From: Treponema sp.
Lineage (GTDB): Bacteria > Spirochaetota > Spirochaetia > Treponematales > Treponemataceae
Direction of reading: 5' to 3'
NCBI GenBank assembly: GCA_017616165.1
Contig: JAFZYR010000026.1
Location: 1-47,220 of the forward strand
Length of the DNA stretch: 47,220 nt
The translations under genes were made by a program, and so were the position numbers. Position 1 is the first letter of the stretch. Each line of letters opens with the position of its first letter. Under the pieces are notes generated by a model, which searched no databases, was not told the DNA's origin, and saw only the letters and a program-made list of their open reading frames with translations. Positions 16,192 to 24,587 of this stretch are shown one piece after another.

Positions 16192-17394
16192 ATGGACGCT
16201 GTCTTAAACAAAAATCACTACTTATTTACATCTGAATCTGTTGGGGAAGGACATCCCGACAAGCTTTGCGATCAGATTTCGGACGCAGTACTTGATTACT
16301 GCCTTGGGCTTGACCCGGACGCACATGTTGCCTGCGAAACCTTTGCAACAACAAACTTTGTGCTTACCGGTGGAGAAATCAAATTCTTTGATAAAAGCGT
16401 AGATATTTCTAATTTAGACAAAAAAATCGAAGAAATTGCCCGCAGCGTAGCAAAGGAAATCGGCTATGACAGCGAAGAAAAGGGCCTTGATTACAAAACC
16501 TTTGAATTTATGAACCGCCTGCATGCTCAGTCTGAAGATATAAGTCAGGGTGTAGATGGTACAGGTCTTGATGAATATAAGGGTCAGCAGGGAGCCGGAG
16601 ACCAGGGAATGATGTTTGGCTTTGCCTGTAACGAAACCCCAAGCCTCATGCCAGCCCCTGTTTATTATTCACACCAGCTTTTGCTTCGTGCAGCCCAGCT
16701 GCGCAAGAGCGGCAAAATTGCCTGGCTTCGTCCTGATGCAAAGAGTCAGGTAACTGTTGAATACGAGGGTCACAAGCCTGTACGTATTGATGCAGTTGTA
16801 GTTTCACACCAGCATGATGATAACATAGAACACGATATTATTGAAAAGACTATAAAAGAAGAAATCATTAATCCGGTTCTGGAGCCTACAGGACTTTTGG
16901 ATGAAAATACAAAATTCTACATTAATCCTACAGGCCGCTTTGTAAAGGGTGGCCCTGACGGAGACTCTGGTCTTACAGGTCGCAAAATCATTGTAGATAC
17001 CTACGGTGGTATGGGACGTCATGGCGGCGGAGCCTTTAGCGGAAAGGATCCTAGTAAGGTAGACCGTTCTGCTGCCTACATGGCACGCTACATTGCCAAA
17101 AATATTGTTGCCGCAGGTCTTGCAGAGCGCGCAGAGGTTGAGCTTGCCTATGCTATTGGTGTTCCGTTCCCGGTAAGCATTATGGTAGAAACCTTTGGTA
17201 CCGAAAAGGTTGAAAAGGCAAAGATTGCAGCTGCCGTACAAAAGACCTTTGACTGTACACCGGCCGGAATTACACAGACTCTTGGACTCAAGGCTCCAAT
17301 CTATGCCAAAACTGCCAGCTACGGACACTTTGGCCGCGAAGGCTTTCCTTGGGAAAAGACCGACAAGGCCGACGAGCTCAAAAAGAATTTGTGA
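16192..17394 (+). CDS. metK: S-adenosylmethionine synthetase
   Basis: This 400-residue cytoplasmic enzyme makes SAM from methionine and ATP. Diagnostic segments are [21 protein letters not shown] (methionine and ATP site), [12 protein letters not shown], and the glycine-rich [22 protein letters not shown]. The C-terminal lid is also present, so it looks complete. The start is the ATG at 16192, with AGGAGG six bases upstream; an upstream in-frame TTG at 16171 lies inside the proposed riboswitch and is rejected. Expression is probably controlled by SAM through the leader. It heads the plus-strand run 16192-23079, although the next gene seems to have its own promoter over the metK stop codon. 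Confidence 0.97.
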   Translation: MDAVLNKNHYLFTSESVGEGHPDKLCDQISDAVLDYCLGLDPDAHVACETFATTNFVLTGGEIKFFDKSVDISNLDKKIEEIARSVAKEIGYDSEEKGLDYKTFEFMNRLHAQSEDISQGVDGTGLDEYKGQQGAGDQGMMFGFACNETPSLMPAPVYYSHQLLLRAAQLRKSGKIAWLRPDAKSQVTVEYEGHKPVRIDAVVVSHQHDDNIEHDIIEKTIKEEIINPVLEPTGLLDENTKFYINPTGRFVKGGPDGDSGLTGRKIIVDTYGGMGRHGGGAFSGKDPSKVDRSAAYMARYIAKNIVAAGLAERAEVELAYAIGVPFPVSIMVETFGTEKVEKAKIAAAVQKTFDCTPAGITQTLGLKAPIYAKTASYGHFGREGFPWEKTDKADELKKNL

Positions 17395-17417
17395 TTTAAC
17401 CCTTTTAAAGTTATAAT
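17389..17417 (+). promoter_or_regulatory. Promoter placing transcription start at the GGDEF start codon
   Basis: TTGTGA (17389-17394, overlapping the metK stop) and a perfect TATAAT (17412-17417) are separated by 17 bp. Only six bases separate the -10 from the ATG at 17424, so transcription should begin at or next to the A of ATG. No Shine-Dalgarno is present. This suggests a leaderless mRNA. Confidence 0.55.
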
Positions 17418-17423
17418 GTCTCT

Positions 17424-18764
17424 ATGGTGAGTTTTGAAGATTCCGATTTTGTGCTTTCAATCATAAAGGAAGCAAAAATCGGCTTATGGAAAATTGAAAC
17501 AGAAGAAGGCAAACCTCAACGCCTTTACGCAAATGAAACTGTTTACAAGCTGCTTGGAGTAGATGGTAGTAAGCTTACTCCGGAAGAATACTACACTGCC
17601 TGCTTTGATAAAATCGAAATCAACGATAAAGCTGCTCTGCGCAAGGCCTTTATAAAAATGCTTAACGGGCATTTTACCGAGGCCCAGTTTGCCTTTGAGC
17701 TTTCTCCTAAAAAAACTGCATATTTTAAAGCTGCAGGTTTTAAAAACAGCAGCGGGAAAAAGGTCATAAGGTACGAAGGTGTTATCCGCGATATCACAAA
17801 CATTGTAAAGCTTCAGAAAAAAAGCGAAAAGCAGGAGCTCCAGCTGCATGAGTACAATAATTCCGAAATCACTTTTTTTGGAATTGCCCAGGCGCTCTGC
17901 CACGATTTTGAAAGCGTTTACTATGTAAATATTCAGACCGGAAAATATTCGGAATACATTGGTCACGGTTCTTTTAAAAGCTTTAAATTTGCCACAAAGG
18001 GAAACGACTTTTTTGAAGAGTCTGTAAAAAATCTTCCAAAGGCTGTTTATCTTGGCGACCAGAAGCGTGTAATAGATTTTATGACAAAAGAAAACATCAT
18101 GCCGTCTCTGCTTGCGAGAAAAACTATTTCCATAAGATACAGGATTGTTGTAAACGGCACACCGCTTTTTTACAGGCTCACGGCTGCCCCTTCTGTAGCA
18201 CAGGACGGAGATCACTACATTTTTGGTGTTCAAAATATAGAAGAAAACGTTAAGCAGGAAAAGGAATACGCAGAAAAAATCCGTCTTGCAACCGAGATGG
18301 CAAATTCCGACGGGCTTACAGGCTTAAAGAACCGTCTTGCCTATGAACGTGCCGAAGAGCGCATGAACGAAGAAATTGCACAGGGAACAATCAGTCCTTT
18401 TGCCATAGGCGTTTTTGATGTAAACAATCTTAAAAAGACCAATGACAAATACGGTCACGAAGCAGGCGACATTCTTATCTGCGAGGCAGCCAAGCTCATC
18501 TGCAATGCCTTTTCGCACAGTCCTGTATTCCGCATAGGCGGTGATGAATTTGCAGTAATTCTTCTTGGTGCAGACTTTTTTGACCGCGAAAAGATTATGT
18601 CAAAATTCCGTAAAACAGCCCTGCACAACAGAAAAAACGGAAAGCCGGTTGTTTCTTCGGGCTTAGATGAATTTATTTTTGCAAGCGACTTTAAGGTAAG
18701 CGATGTCTTTGACCGTGCAGATGAAAAGATGTATGAAAATAAAAAGAAGTTGAAGAAGAAATAG
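17424..18764 (+). CDS. PAS-containing diguanylate cyclase (GGDEF)
   Basis: This 446-residue cytoplasmic protein should make cyclic di-GMP. Residues about 10-130 form a PAS/PAC sensor domain ending YEGVIRDITNIVK. Residues about 140-280 look like a second, more divergent PAS-type domain. The GGDEF domain is at about 290-446, with RIGGDEF at 370-376, so the catalytic motif is intact. The product-inhibition I-site (RxxD five residues before GGDEF) is absent; SHSP occupies that place. No transmembrane segment is present, so the signal is probably intracellular. It starts 29 bp after metK and lacks a Shine-Dalgarno. Confidence 0.92.
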   Translation: MVSFEDSDFVLSIIKEAKIGLWKIETEEGKPQRLYANETVYKLLGVDGSKLTPEEYYTACFDKIEINDKAALRKAFIKMLNGHFTEAQFAFELSPKKTAYFKAAGFKNSSGKKVIRYEGVIRDITNIVKLQKKSEKQELQLHEYNNSEITFFGIAQALCHDFESVYYVNIQTGKYSEYIGHGSFKSFKFATKGNDFFEESVKNLPKAVYLGDQKRVIDFMTKENIMPSLLARKTISIRYRIVVNGTPLFYRLTAAPSVAQDGDHYIFGVQNIEENVKQEKEYAEKIRLATEMANSDGLTGLKNRLAYERAEERMNEEIAQGTISPFAIGVFDVNNLKKTNDKYGHEAGDILICEAAKLICNAFSHSPVFRIGGDEFAVILLGADFFDREKIMSKFRKTALHNRKNGKPVVSSGLDEFIFASDFKVSDVFDRADEKMYENKKKLKKK

Positions 18765-18774
18765 ATTAGTAGTT

Positions 18775-18826
18775 GGGCCCCCTGAGGCTCCTGTGGGGTC
18801 CCTGAGGCTCTCGAAGGGCCCCCGAA
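18775..18826 (+). repeat. Dispersed G/C-rich repeat upstream of nth
   Basis: This stretch contains two copies of CCCTGAGGCTC (18780-18790 and 18800-18810) and ends TCGAAGGGCCCCC. It belongs to the same family as the repeats inside the HD hydrolase, DUF1538 and rsmE genes (core CCTTCGA...CTCAGG). It fills nearly the whole gap between the GGDEF and nth genes and may have displaced the nth ribosome-binding site. Confidence 0.75.
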
Positions 18827-18836
18827 CAATGACGAT

Positions 18837-19481
18837 ATGTTGTTAAATACTGCTCAGATTACACAGATAATGGAACGTCTCAAGGCTGCAAATCCTAATC
18901 CCAAATCGGAGCTGGAATATGTAAACCCCTATACTCTGCTGGTGGCGGTAGTTCTTTCTGCGCAGGCTACAGACAAAAGCGTAAACCTTGCAACCCGCAG
19001 TCTGTTTAAGGTGGCAGACACTCCTCAAAAAATGCTTGCGCTTGGGATGGACGGGCTCATACCCTACATCAAATCTATAGGACTTTATAAAAGCAAGGCA
19101 GCACATATTCTACAGCTTTCGCAAAAGCTCATAGACGATTTTGACAGCCAGGTACCCGACACCCGCGAAGAGCTAATGACTCTTGCAGGCGTTGGACGAA
19201 AAACTGCCAATGTAGTTTTGAACGTCATTTTTCATAAGCCCACAATGCCGGTGGACACTCACCTTTTGCGCATATGTCCAAAGATTGGACTTGCAGAAGG
19301 CACAACCCCCGAGCAGGTAGAGCAGTCACTTTTGGAGCGCATCCCACAAAAATATCTGCAGGACGCACATCACTGGCTGCTTTTGCACGGAAGATATGTG
19401 TGTACCGCTAGAAATCCAAGGTGTAATGAGTGTATAATAGCAGATATATGTAAGGAGAACGCAAATGGACGAAGTATCTGA
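18837..19481 (+). CDS. nth: Endonuclease III (DNA glycosylase/AP lyase)
   Basis: This 214-residue base-excision-repair enzyme removes oxidised pyrimidines and nicks abasic sites. The helix-hairpin-helix reads LAGVGRKTANVVL, with the catalytic lysine. VDTHLLR carries the catalytic aspartate. The [4Fe-4S] cysteines at the C terminus have the spacing C-x6-C-x2-C-x5-C (residues about 190-206). The N terminus aligns by eye with E. coli Nth (NPNPKSELEYVNPYTLLVAVVLSAQATD), supporting the ATG at 18837. No Shine-Dalgarno is visible; a dispersed repeat ends about ten bases before the ATG. The 3' end overlaps mscS by 17 bp. Confidence 0.95.
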   Translation: MLLNTAQITQIMERLKAANPNPKSELEYVNPYTLLVAVVLSAQATDKSVNLATRSLFKVADTPQKMLALGMDGLIPYIKSIGLYKSKAAHILQLSQKLIDDFDSQVPDTREELMTLAGVGRKTANVVLNVIFHKPTMPVDTHLLRICPKIGLAEGTTPEQVEQSLLERIPQKYLQDAHHWLLLHGRYVCTARNPRCNECIIADICKENANGRSI

Positions 19482-20322
19482 AGGATTAAAAAGTGCAGGA
19501 AGCTCATTCATGGAGCAGACTTCCTCTTTTATTAACTGGATTAAAGGCTTTCTTACCTGGGAAAACCTGTTTAAGGTAATCGGAGCCCTCATCATCATAT
19601 TTATTTTCTGGATTATATTCCGTATTATTGTACGCGGTATTAAAAAGGTTCCGGAAAAAAAGCTGCCTAAGGCACGCTCACTCATACTCATAAAATTCTT
19701 ACGTTATGTCTTTTATGTAATTATCGTAATGTACGTATTAAGTCTGTTTGGTGTTAAGCTTAGCGCCATCTGGGGTGCTGCCGGAATTGCCGGAGTTGCA
19801 ATCGGTTTTGCTGCACAAACAAGTGTGAGCAACCTCATAAGCGGACTTTTTGTAATTACCGAAGGTGCCATCAAAATTGGAGACACCATCATTGTAGACG
19901 GAATTACCGGTGTTGTAGATTCTATCAACCTCATTTCGGTAACAGTTCATACTCTGGACAACGAAATGGTGCGCATTCCTAACTCTACAATCATCAATAC
20001 AAACCTTATGAATAAGTCGTTCCACAACAAGAGACGTCTTACAGTAACCTGCCCTATTGCTTACGGAAACGACCTGCAGCTTGCCTTGGATACCTATCTT
20101 AAGGCTGCCGCTTCCTGCGAAACAGTTTTGAAGGACCCTGAGCCTGCTGCCTGGATAAACAAGTTTGCAGATTCCGGAATTGATATTACTGTTGCAGTAT
20201 GGTTTGACCCTCAGGATTTCCTTAAGACAAAGAGCGATCTTCACATTGCCATCATGAGGGAAAAAGAAGCCGTTGGACTTGAAACACCATTCAACCGCCT
20301 CGACGTTTCCATGGTAAAATAG
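19465..20322 (+). CDS. mscS: Small-conductance mechanosensitive channel, MscS family
   Basis: This 285-residue inner-membrane channel would release osmolytes on hypo-osmotic shock. Three hydrophobic segments lie at about residues 35-57, 75-95 and 98-125. The third is the pore helix, with the Gly/Ala-rich pattern IWGAAGIAGVAIGFAAQ and then SNLISGLFVI, typical of MscS TM3. The beta domain (GDTIIVDGITGVVDSINLISVTV) and the alpha/beta vestibule (VRIPNSTIINTNLMNKS) follow. Length is close to E. coli MscS (286). AAGGAG precedes the ATG, and the start lies inside the nth end. Confidence 0.95.
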   Translation: MDEVSEGLKSAGSSFMEQTSSFINWIKGFLTWENLFKVIGALIIIFIFWIIFRIIVRGIKKVPEKKLPKARSLILIKFLRYVFYVIIVMYVLSLFGVKLSAIWGAAGIAGVAIGFAAQTSVSNLISGLFVITEGAIKIGDTIIVDGITGVVDSINLISVTVHTLDNEMVRIPNSTIINTNLMNKSFHNKRRLTVTCPIAYGNDLQLALDTYLKAAASCETVLKDPEPAAWINKFADSGIDITVAVWFDPQDFLKTKSDLHIAIMREKEAVGLETPFNRLDVSMVK

Positions 20323-20348
20323 ACCGCAGGACCCGCACACCATATCCA

Positions 20349-21464
20349 ATGGAAAACTATTATTCACGCTACGACTGGGAGACAATGCTCAAGGCAAACC
20401 CTCCCGGTCAATACAGCGTATCCGAATATCACAATATTCTTTGTCCCAACCGCCCGCAATTTCTGGACCGATACCTAAAGCTTCCCTTGCTCAAACGGCT
20501 TGAAGGGGTGGGACTTTTATGCGGAACCGACTGGACTCCGCTTTACAAAAACCGTTTTTATTATTCACGCCTGGACCATTCACTTGGAGTTGCGCTCATA
20601 ATCTGGAACTTTACCCAGGACAAGGCACAGACCATTGCAGGGCTTTTGCATGATGTTTCTACTCCGGTGTTTTCGCATGTTTCAGATTTCCGCAAAGGAG
20701 ATGCGCTCACTCAGACTGCAACAGAAGAAGATAACCTTAGCCTTGTCCGTAGCGACCGGGAGCTTGCCCGCCTGTTACAGGAAGACGGTCTTACCATTGA
20801 GCAGGTAGAAGATTATCACAAATACCCTGTTGCCGATAACGAGATTCCCAAGCTTAGTGCAGACCGCCTTGAATACATGTATCCTTCGGGCATGGCGCTG
20901 GACGGCAGCTGGACGCTGGAAACTATAAAACAGACCTACCAGAACCTGCGTGTGCTCAAAAACGAAGACGGAATTGACGAGCTTGGCTTTACAGACACAG
21001 ACCTTGCCCTTGAGTACTGCCACCACTTTTGTATGATTGGTCACATCCTTCAGCTTAATGAAAACAAGCTTACCCTGCACATGCTTGGACAGATTATGAA
21101 CATGGCAGTGGAACAGGGTGTTTTGTGCGAACAAGATTTTATGAATAAGAGCGAAAGTGAGATTATGGATAAACTGGATTTTGCGGTCCCTGAGCCTGTC
21201 GAAGGGCCACTACACCATTTTGCTCGCTTATACCACACCTTCCGAACTATGACCCGCATAGAACACACAGACAATCCCCTGCCCGCTGAAGACTATTTTT
21301 GCGTCTCTCTTAAGGTAAAACAGCGATACATAAACCCCCTGGTTGCAGACGGAAAGAGGCTTTACGACTGCAGCGCACAGGCCCGCACGCTCATAGACGA
21401 TTTTCTGAGCTATTCAGACACAAGTTACGGTTGTGTTCGCCTTGTAAATTCCACTAAACACTGA
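20349..21464 (+). CDS. HD-domain phosphohydrolase
   Basis: This 371-residue soluble protein has a metal-binding HD domain. The histidine in SRLDHSLGVALI, the HD pair in AGLLHDVSTPVFSH, and a later aspartate in LSADRLEYM give the usual H...HD...D metal site of nucleotide phosphohydrolases. The substrate (for example a dNTP or another phosphomonoester) cannot be told. Residues about 279-287 (AVPEPVEGP) are encoded by a dispersed 24-bp repeat inserted in frame, so this loop is probably not ancestral. No clear Shine-Dalgarno precedes the ATG, which lies 26 bp after mscS. The pyrE promoter overlaps its 3' end. Confidence 0.82.
   Translation: MENYYSRYDWETMLKANPPGQYSVSEYHNILCPNRPQFLDRYLKLPLLKRLEGVGLLCGTDWTPLYKNRFYYSRLDHSLGVALIIWNFTQDKAQTIAGLLHDVSTPVFSHVSDFRKGDALTQTATEEDNLSLVRSDRELARLLQEDGLTIEQVEDYHKYPVADNEIPKLSADRLEYMYPSGMALDGSWTLETIKQTYQNLRVLKNEDGIDELGFTDTDLALEYCHHFCMIGHILQLNENKLTLHMLGQIMNMAVEQGVLCEQDFMNKSESEIMDKLDFAVPEPVEGPLHHFARLYHTFRTMTRIEHTDNPLPAEDYFCVSLKVKQRYINPLVADGKRLYDCSAQARTLIDDFLSYSDTSYGCVRLVNSTKH
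21185..21208 (+). repeat. Dispersed repeat in frame within the HD hydrolase gene
   Basis: The 24 bp from 21185 begins GGTCCCTGAGCCTGTCGA and ends AGGGCC, so the two ends form an imperfect inverted repeat. It encodes VPEPVEGP in frame. The same sequence family recurs at 37534-37604, 44484-44507, 44857-44977 and 18775-18826. Confidence 0.85.
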
Positions 21465-21470
21465 TAAAAT
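21442..21470 (+). promoter_or_regulatory. Promoter placing transcription start at the pyrE start codon
   Basis: TTGTAA (21442-21447) and TAAAAT (21465-21470) are 17 bp apart, and the pyrE ATG (21478) lies seven bases after the -10. No Shine-Dalgarno is present, so the mRNA would be leaderless or nearly so. The promoter lies over the last codons of the HD gene. Confidence 0.5.
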
Positions 21471-21477
21471 TAAAGCC

Positions 21478-22164
21478 ATGGAACAGTACAAAAAAGAATT
21501 TATTAATTTTATGGTTCAGAGCCAGGTGCTTAAATTCGGCTCATTTACACTCAAAAGCGGCAGACAGTCCCCGTTTTTTATGAATGCAGGTGCCTATATT
21601 ACAGGTGCACAGCTGCAAAAGCTTGGTGAATACTATGCCAAGGCCGTTCACGATAACTTTGGAGACGATGTAGATGTTTTCTTTGGTCCTGCCTATAAGG
21701 GAATCCCGCTTGCAGTAACAACCGCCATTGCCTACTCTCAGCTTTACGGAAAGGAAGTAAAATACTGCTGCGACCGCAAGGAAGAAAAAGACCACGGTGC
21801 AGACAAGGGTTCTATCCTCGGTTATAAAATCCAGGATGGAGACCGCGTTGTAATCATAGAGGACGTAACCACCTCGGGTAAATCAATAGACGAGGTTTAT
21901 CCAAAAATAAAGGCGCTGGAAACAACTCCGGGTGGAATCAAAATTGCAGGTGAAATTGTAAGTCTTGACCGCCTGGAACGTGCACCGGATTCAGAGGAAT
22001 CTGCCTTAAAGGTAATTACAAAGAAATACGGCTTCCCGGCAGTTTCAATCGTTACAATGTCGGAGGTTATAGAAGCACTCTACACCGACGGTGACAAAAC
22101 AGTTATTACCGATGACTTGAAAAAACAGCTTGATGAATACTACGCCCAGTGGGGTGCAAAATAA
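21478..22164 (+). CDS. pyrE: Orotate phosphoribosyltransferase
   Basis: This 228-residue enzyme joins orotate to PRPP to give OMP in pyrimidine synthesis. The orotate-binding region FTLKSGRQSPFFMNAG is near the N terminus, the flexible catalytic loop contains DRKEEKDHG, and the PRPP-binding motif is VVIIEDVTTSGKSIDE. Length fits the family. It stands apart from other pyr genes in the window. It lacks a Shine-Dalgarno and has a promoter immediately upstream. Confidence 0.95.
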   Translation: MEQYKKEFINFMVQSQVLKFGSFTLKSGRQSPFFMNAGAYITGAQLQKLGEYYAKAVHDNFGDDVDVFFGPAYKGIPLAVTTAIAYSQLYGKEVKYCCDRKEEKDHGADKGSILGYKIQDGDRVVIIEDVTTSGKSIDEVYPKIKALETTPGGIKIAGEIVSLDRLERAPDSEESALKVITKKYGFPAVSIVTMSEVIEALYTDGDKTVITDDLKKQLDEYYAQWGAK

Positions 22165-22185
22165 ATCGGCATACAGGAGTACAAA

Positions 22186-23079
22186 ATGAAAGGATCTATC
22201 AGAAAGCTTATTACAATTTTGATAATGCTTGCCCTGACTGCAAGTGTAAGCGCAAAATCAAAGACCATCATAAAGAAAATTAAGCGCGAGGTTATTAATA
22301 CCAATGTAAAAACAATTTCTTCGATTGTTGTACTCTCTAAGTCCGCTGCCGAAATACTTTCGGAAATGAATGCCGTAGACCTTATTACTGCGGTTAGCGA
22401 AAGTGCAAATATTTTTGGAGAAGAAGCTGCCAAGTCTGTAATTCTTGACGGCGAAGAAGATCTTGAAAATATTATTTCCTACAAGCCGGACCTTGTTTTC
22501 CTTGTAGACGGAAAGCATCGTGCTCTTGAAGATGCCCTTGATGAACGCAATATTGAATGGTACAAGATGTATCCGGATTCCATTCAGGAGCTCAAGGACC
22601 AGATTTTTGAAATTGGCGAAATGCTTGGCTATGACACCGAAGCTCTTTCTGTAGTAACAAACATGGAAGAACGACTTGATGAGGTTAAGCAGGCTGTTGC
22701 ACAGTATTACGAAACAGAGGGCTTGAGCAAACCTATAAACGTTTATTACGAAGAATCTGATGACCCGCTTTCTACTATCGGTTCAAGATGCTTTATGCAC
22801 GAAATAATAGCAAGTGCGGGTGCAAGAAATATTTTTGAAATCATTAACTCTGCAAACTGTACTATTTCTTCTGACCAGGTTATTACACTTAATCCGGATG
22901 TAATTCTTATTCCGGCTGCAAATGGAACCTCTGTAGAAGAAGTAAAAGCCCGCGAAGGCTGGCAGAATATTTCTGCTGTAAAGAACGACAGAATCTATAT
23001 AATTGACGGCGCAGAATATGGAAAGTATTCACCCCTCTGCGTTGATTCAATCTACAATTTGTTTGAACTGCTCAAATAA
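22186..23079 (+). CDS. Periplasmic substrate-binding protein (BtuF/FepB-like helical-backbone family)
   Basis: The protein has 297 residues, with a signal peptide at about residues 1-24 (ending VSA). The two-lobed helical-backbone receptor fold is suggested by TISSIVVLSKSAAEILSEMNAVDLITAV, SYKPDLVFLV, LNPDVILIPA and WQNISAVKNDRIYIID. These segments are typical of ABC binding proteins for cobalamin, haem or ferric siderophores. No permease or ATPase lies beside it, so the partner must be elsewhere. AGGAG precedes the ATG, 21 bp after pyrE. The last 28 bp overlap the convergent GH43 gene. Confidence 0.8.
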   Translation: MKGSIRKLITILIMLALTASVSAKSKTIIKKIKREVINTNVKTISSIVVLSKSAAEILSEMNAVDLITAVSESANIFGEEAAKSVILDGEEDLENIISYKPDLVFLVDGKHRALEDALDERNIEWYKMYPDSIQELKDQIFEIGEMLGYDTEALSVVTNMEERLDEVKQAVAQYYETEGLSKPINVYYEESDDPLSTIGSRCFMHEIIASAGARNIFEIINSANCTISSDQVITLNPDVILIPAANGTSVEEVKAREGWQNISAVKNDRIYIIDGAEYGKYSPLCVDSIYNLFELLK

Positions 23080-24578
23080 TTAAAGTCTGTAAACACTGCC
23101 CTGCCGCCTGTTTTTTGTGTTGAATAACAGAACAGGGCAAAGCGTACTCCCACAAACTGATCCAGCGTGTATCTTAGCTGGACAGGCTCTCCAAGCTGAA
23201 CAAAGCCCGCTCCAGAAGCTTCTTTTTTGTACATAAGCCTTACCTTCTGCTCAGCTTTTGTAAGGTCAAACTCAAGTCCAAGCTCAATAACTGCGTTTTC
23301 CAAAGGCAGCTGTGTTTTTATATCAGGCGCGTCGGTATCATAAACACCCATGGACCACGGGGTATAGCTTATTTTATGCTCTGCTCCAACAAGATAAAGC
23401 TTTCCGTTTTGGCGGGTTACTGCAATAAAGCCGTACTCACCTTCCAGTGCTGCAAGCCCCGCAAAGTCACCTTCGTTTATGGCAGAAGCATCCAGTGTAA
23501 CGCTTGCGGCACATTTTTCGCCAAGGGTACGCTGTGTGTAGGTGTTTGTAGCCTGAGTAATATTTACAACAGTTTTTGTGGTTGTTATCTGGTAGCGCGA
23601 CGGCTCTACCCTGCAGGCAGCCTTGTCCGGAATATGATTCCACTGCCAGGCGGGATTTGTAAAAGCATTACTCCAAAGTGGAGCATACTTATAACCAGGT
23701 TTATTATCTATAACTTTGGCGCCATCTTCAACAGCTGCATAAACAGGCATGCCGTCCGCACCAAAGCTCACAGGCACCAGAACCGGAATGCGTCCCAGGG
23801 CTCCGTGATCCTGAAAAAGAATTCCAAACCAGTTGCCTTCTTTGTCCTGGACAATTCCACCCTGGGCAACACCGCTGTTCCAGCCGCCAAGGTCAGAGCA
23901 CAAAACATCTTTGCCTGTCCACGGGCCTTCCAGCTGGTCTGCCATATAGCAGGCTTGAGTTCGCATTCTGCCCTTTGGAATATAAATCATAAAGTTGTAG
24001 TAGCGGCCGTTTATTTTATAAAGATGGCTCCCTTCGTAACCAAGAGCGCATTTTTCCCTGTCGCTCTGGATTATGATTTTGTTTACACCGCCTTCCTTTG
24101 GGCCGCTTAAATCTGACTTTAATTCTATAAGATGAATTTCTGTGTTTCCGCAGACAGTGTAAACACGTCCGTCATCATCCCAAAAGAGTGACATGTCATG
24201 GTAAAAGCCCTGTATGTTTGCTTTAGTCCAAGGGCCTTCTATTTTGTCTGCAGTATAAAGATAGGTTTTCTGTGTGTCGTTGGCAACAAAGCTTACATAA
24301 AACTTACCCTCATGATAATTGAGCGAAGCTGCCCACATGCCCTTGCCGTAAACTCCGCGATTATCCTTAAGGGTCTGGCGCTCGGTTGGCTCGAGCTCAT
24401 CATAAACATAGGAAGCAAACTCCCAGTCGGCAAGATTGTACGAGCGCAGAATTACACAGCCCGGCATAAAATGCATTGTAGTGCTCACCATGTAGTAGCA
24501 GTCATCCACGCGTATTACATCAGGGTCGGGATAATCGCTCATAATAATATTTGCACTTACATTTTTATACTCGGGCAT
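23052..24578 (-). CDS. Glycoside hydrolase family 43 (beta-xylosidase/arabinofuranosidase type)
   Basis: This 508-residue enzyme has a five-bladed beta-propeller catalytic domain in its first 300 residues. The likely catalytic base is in YPDPDVIRV, the pKa-modulating aspartate in YHDMSLFWDDDG, and the acid glutamate in YEGSHLYK. The C-terminal part (about 330-508) resembles the beta-sandwich found in xylosidase-type GH43 enzymes. There is no signal peptide, so it should act in the cytoplasm on imported xylo- or arabino-oligosaccharides, as GH9 would on glucans. AGGAG precedes the ATG. Its 3' end overlaps the binding-protein gene by 28 bp, and no terminator is visible between them. Confidence 0.9.
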   Translation of the reverse strand: MPEYKNVSANIIMSDYPDPDVIRVDDCYYMVSTTMHFMPGCVILRSYNLADWEFASYVYDELEPTERQTLKDNRGVYGKGMWAASLNYHEGKFYVSFVANDTQKTYLYTADKIEGPWTKANIQGFYHDMSLFWDDDGRVYTVCGNTEIHLIELKSDLSGPKEGGVNKIIIQSDREKCALGYEGSHLYKINGRYYNFMIYIPKGRMRTQACYMADQLEGPWTGKDVLCSDLGGWNSGVAQGGIVQDKEGNWFGILFQDHGALGRIPVLVPVSFGADGMPVYAAVEDGAKVIDNKPGYKYAPLWSNAFTNPAWQWNHIPDKAACRVEPSRYQITTTKTVVNITQATNTYTQRTLGEKCAASVTLDASAINEGDFAGLAALEGEYGFIAVTRQNGKLYLVGAEHKISYTPWSMGVYDTDAPDIKTQLPLENAVIELGLEFDLTKAEQKVRLMYKKEASGAGFVQLGEPVQLRYTLDQFVGVRFALFCYSTQKTGGRAVFTDFNYLSSSNKL

Positions 24579-24587
24579 GGTATTCTC

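Noticed and set aside
17484..18233. Long open frame (249 codons) opposite the GGDEF gene
   Set aside because: Its composition is that of a reverse-frame shadow, and the PAS/GGDEF motifs show which strand is real.
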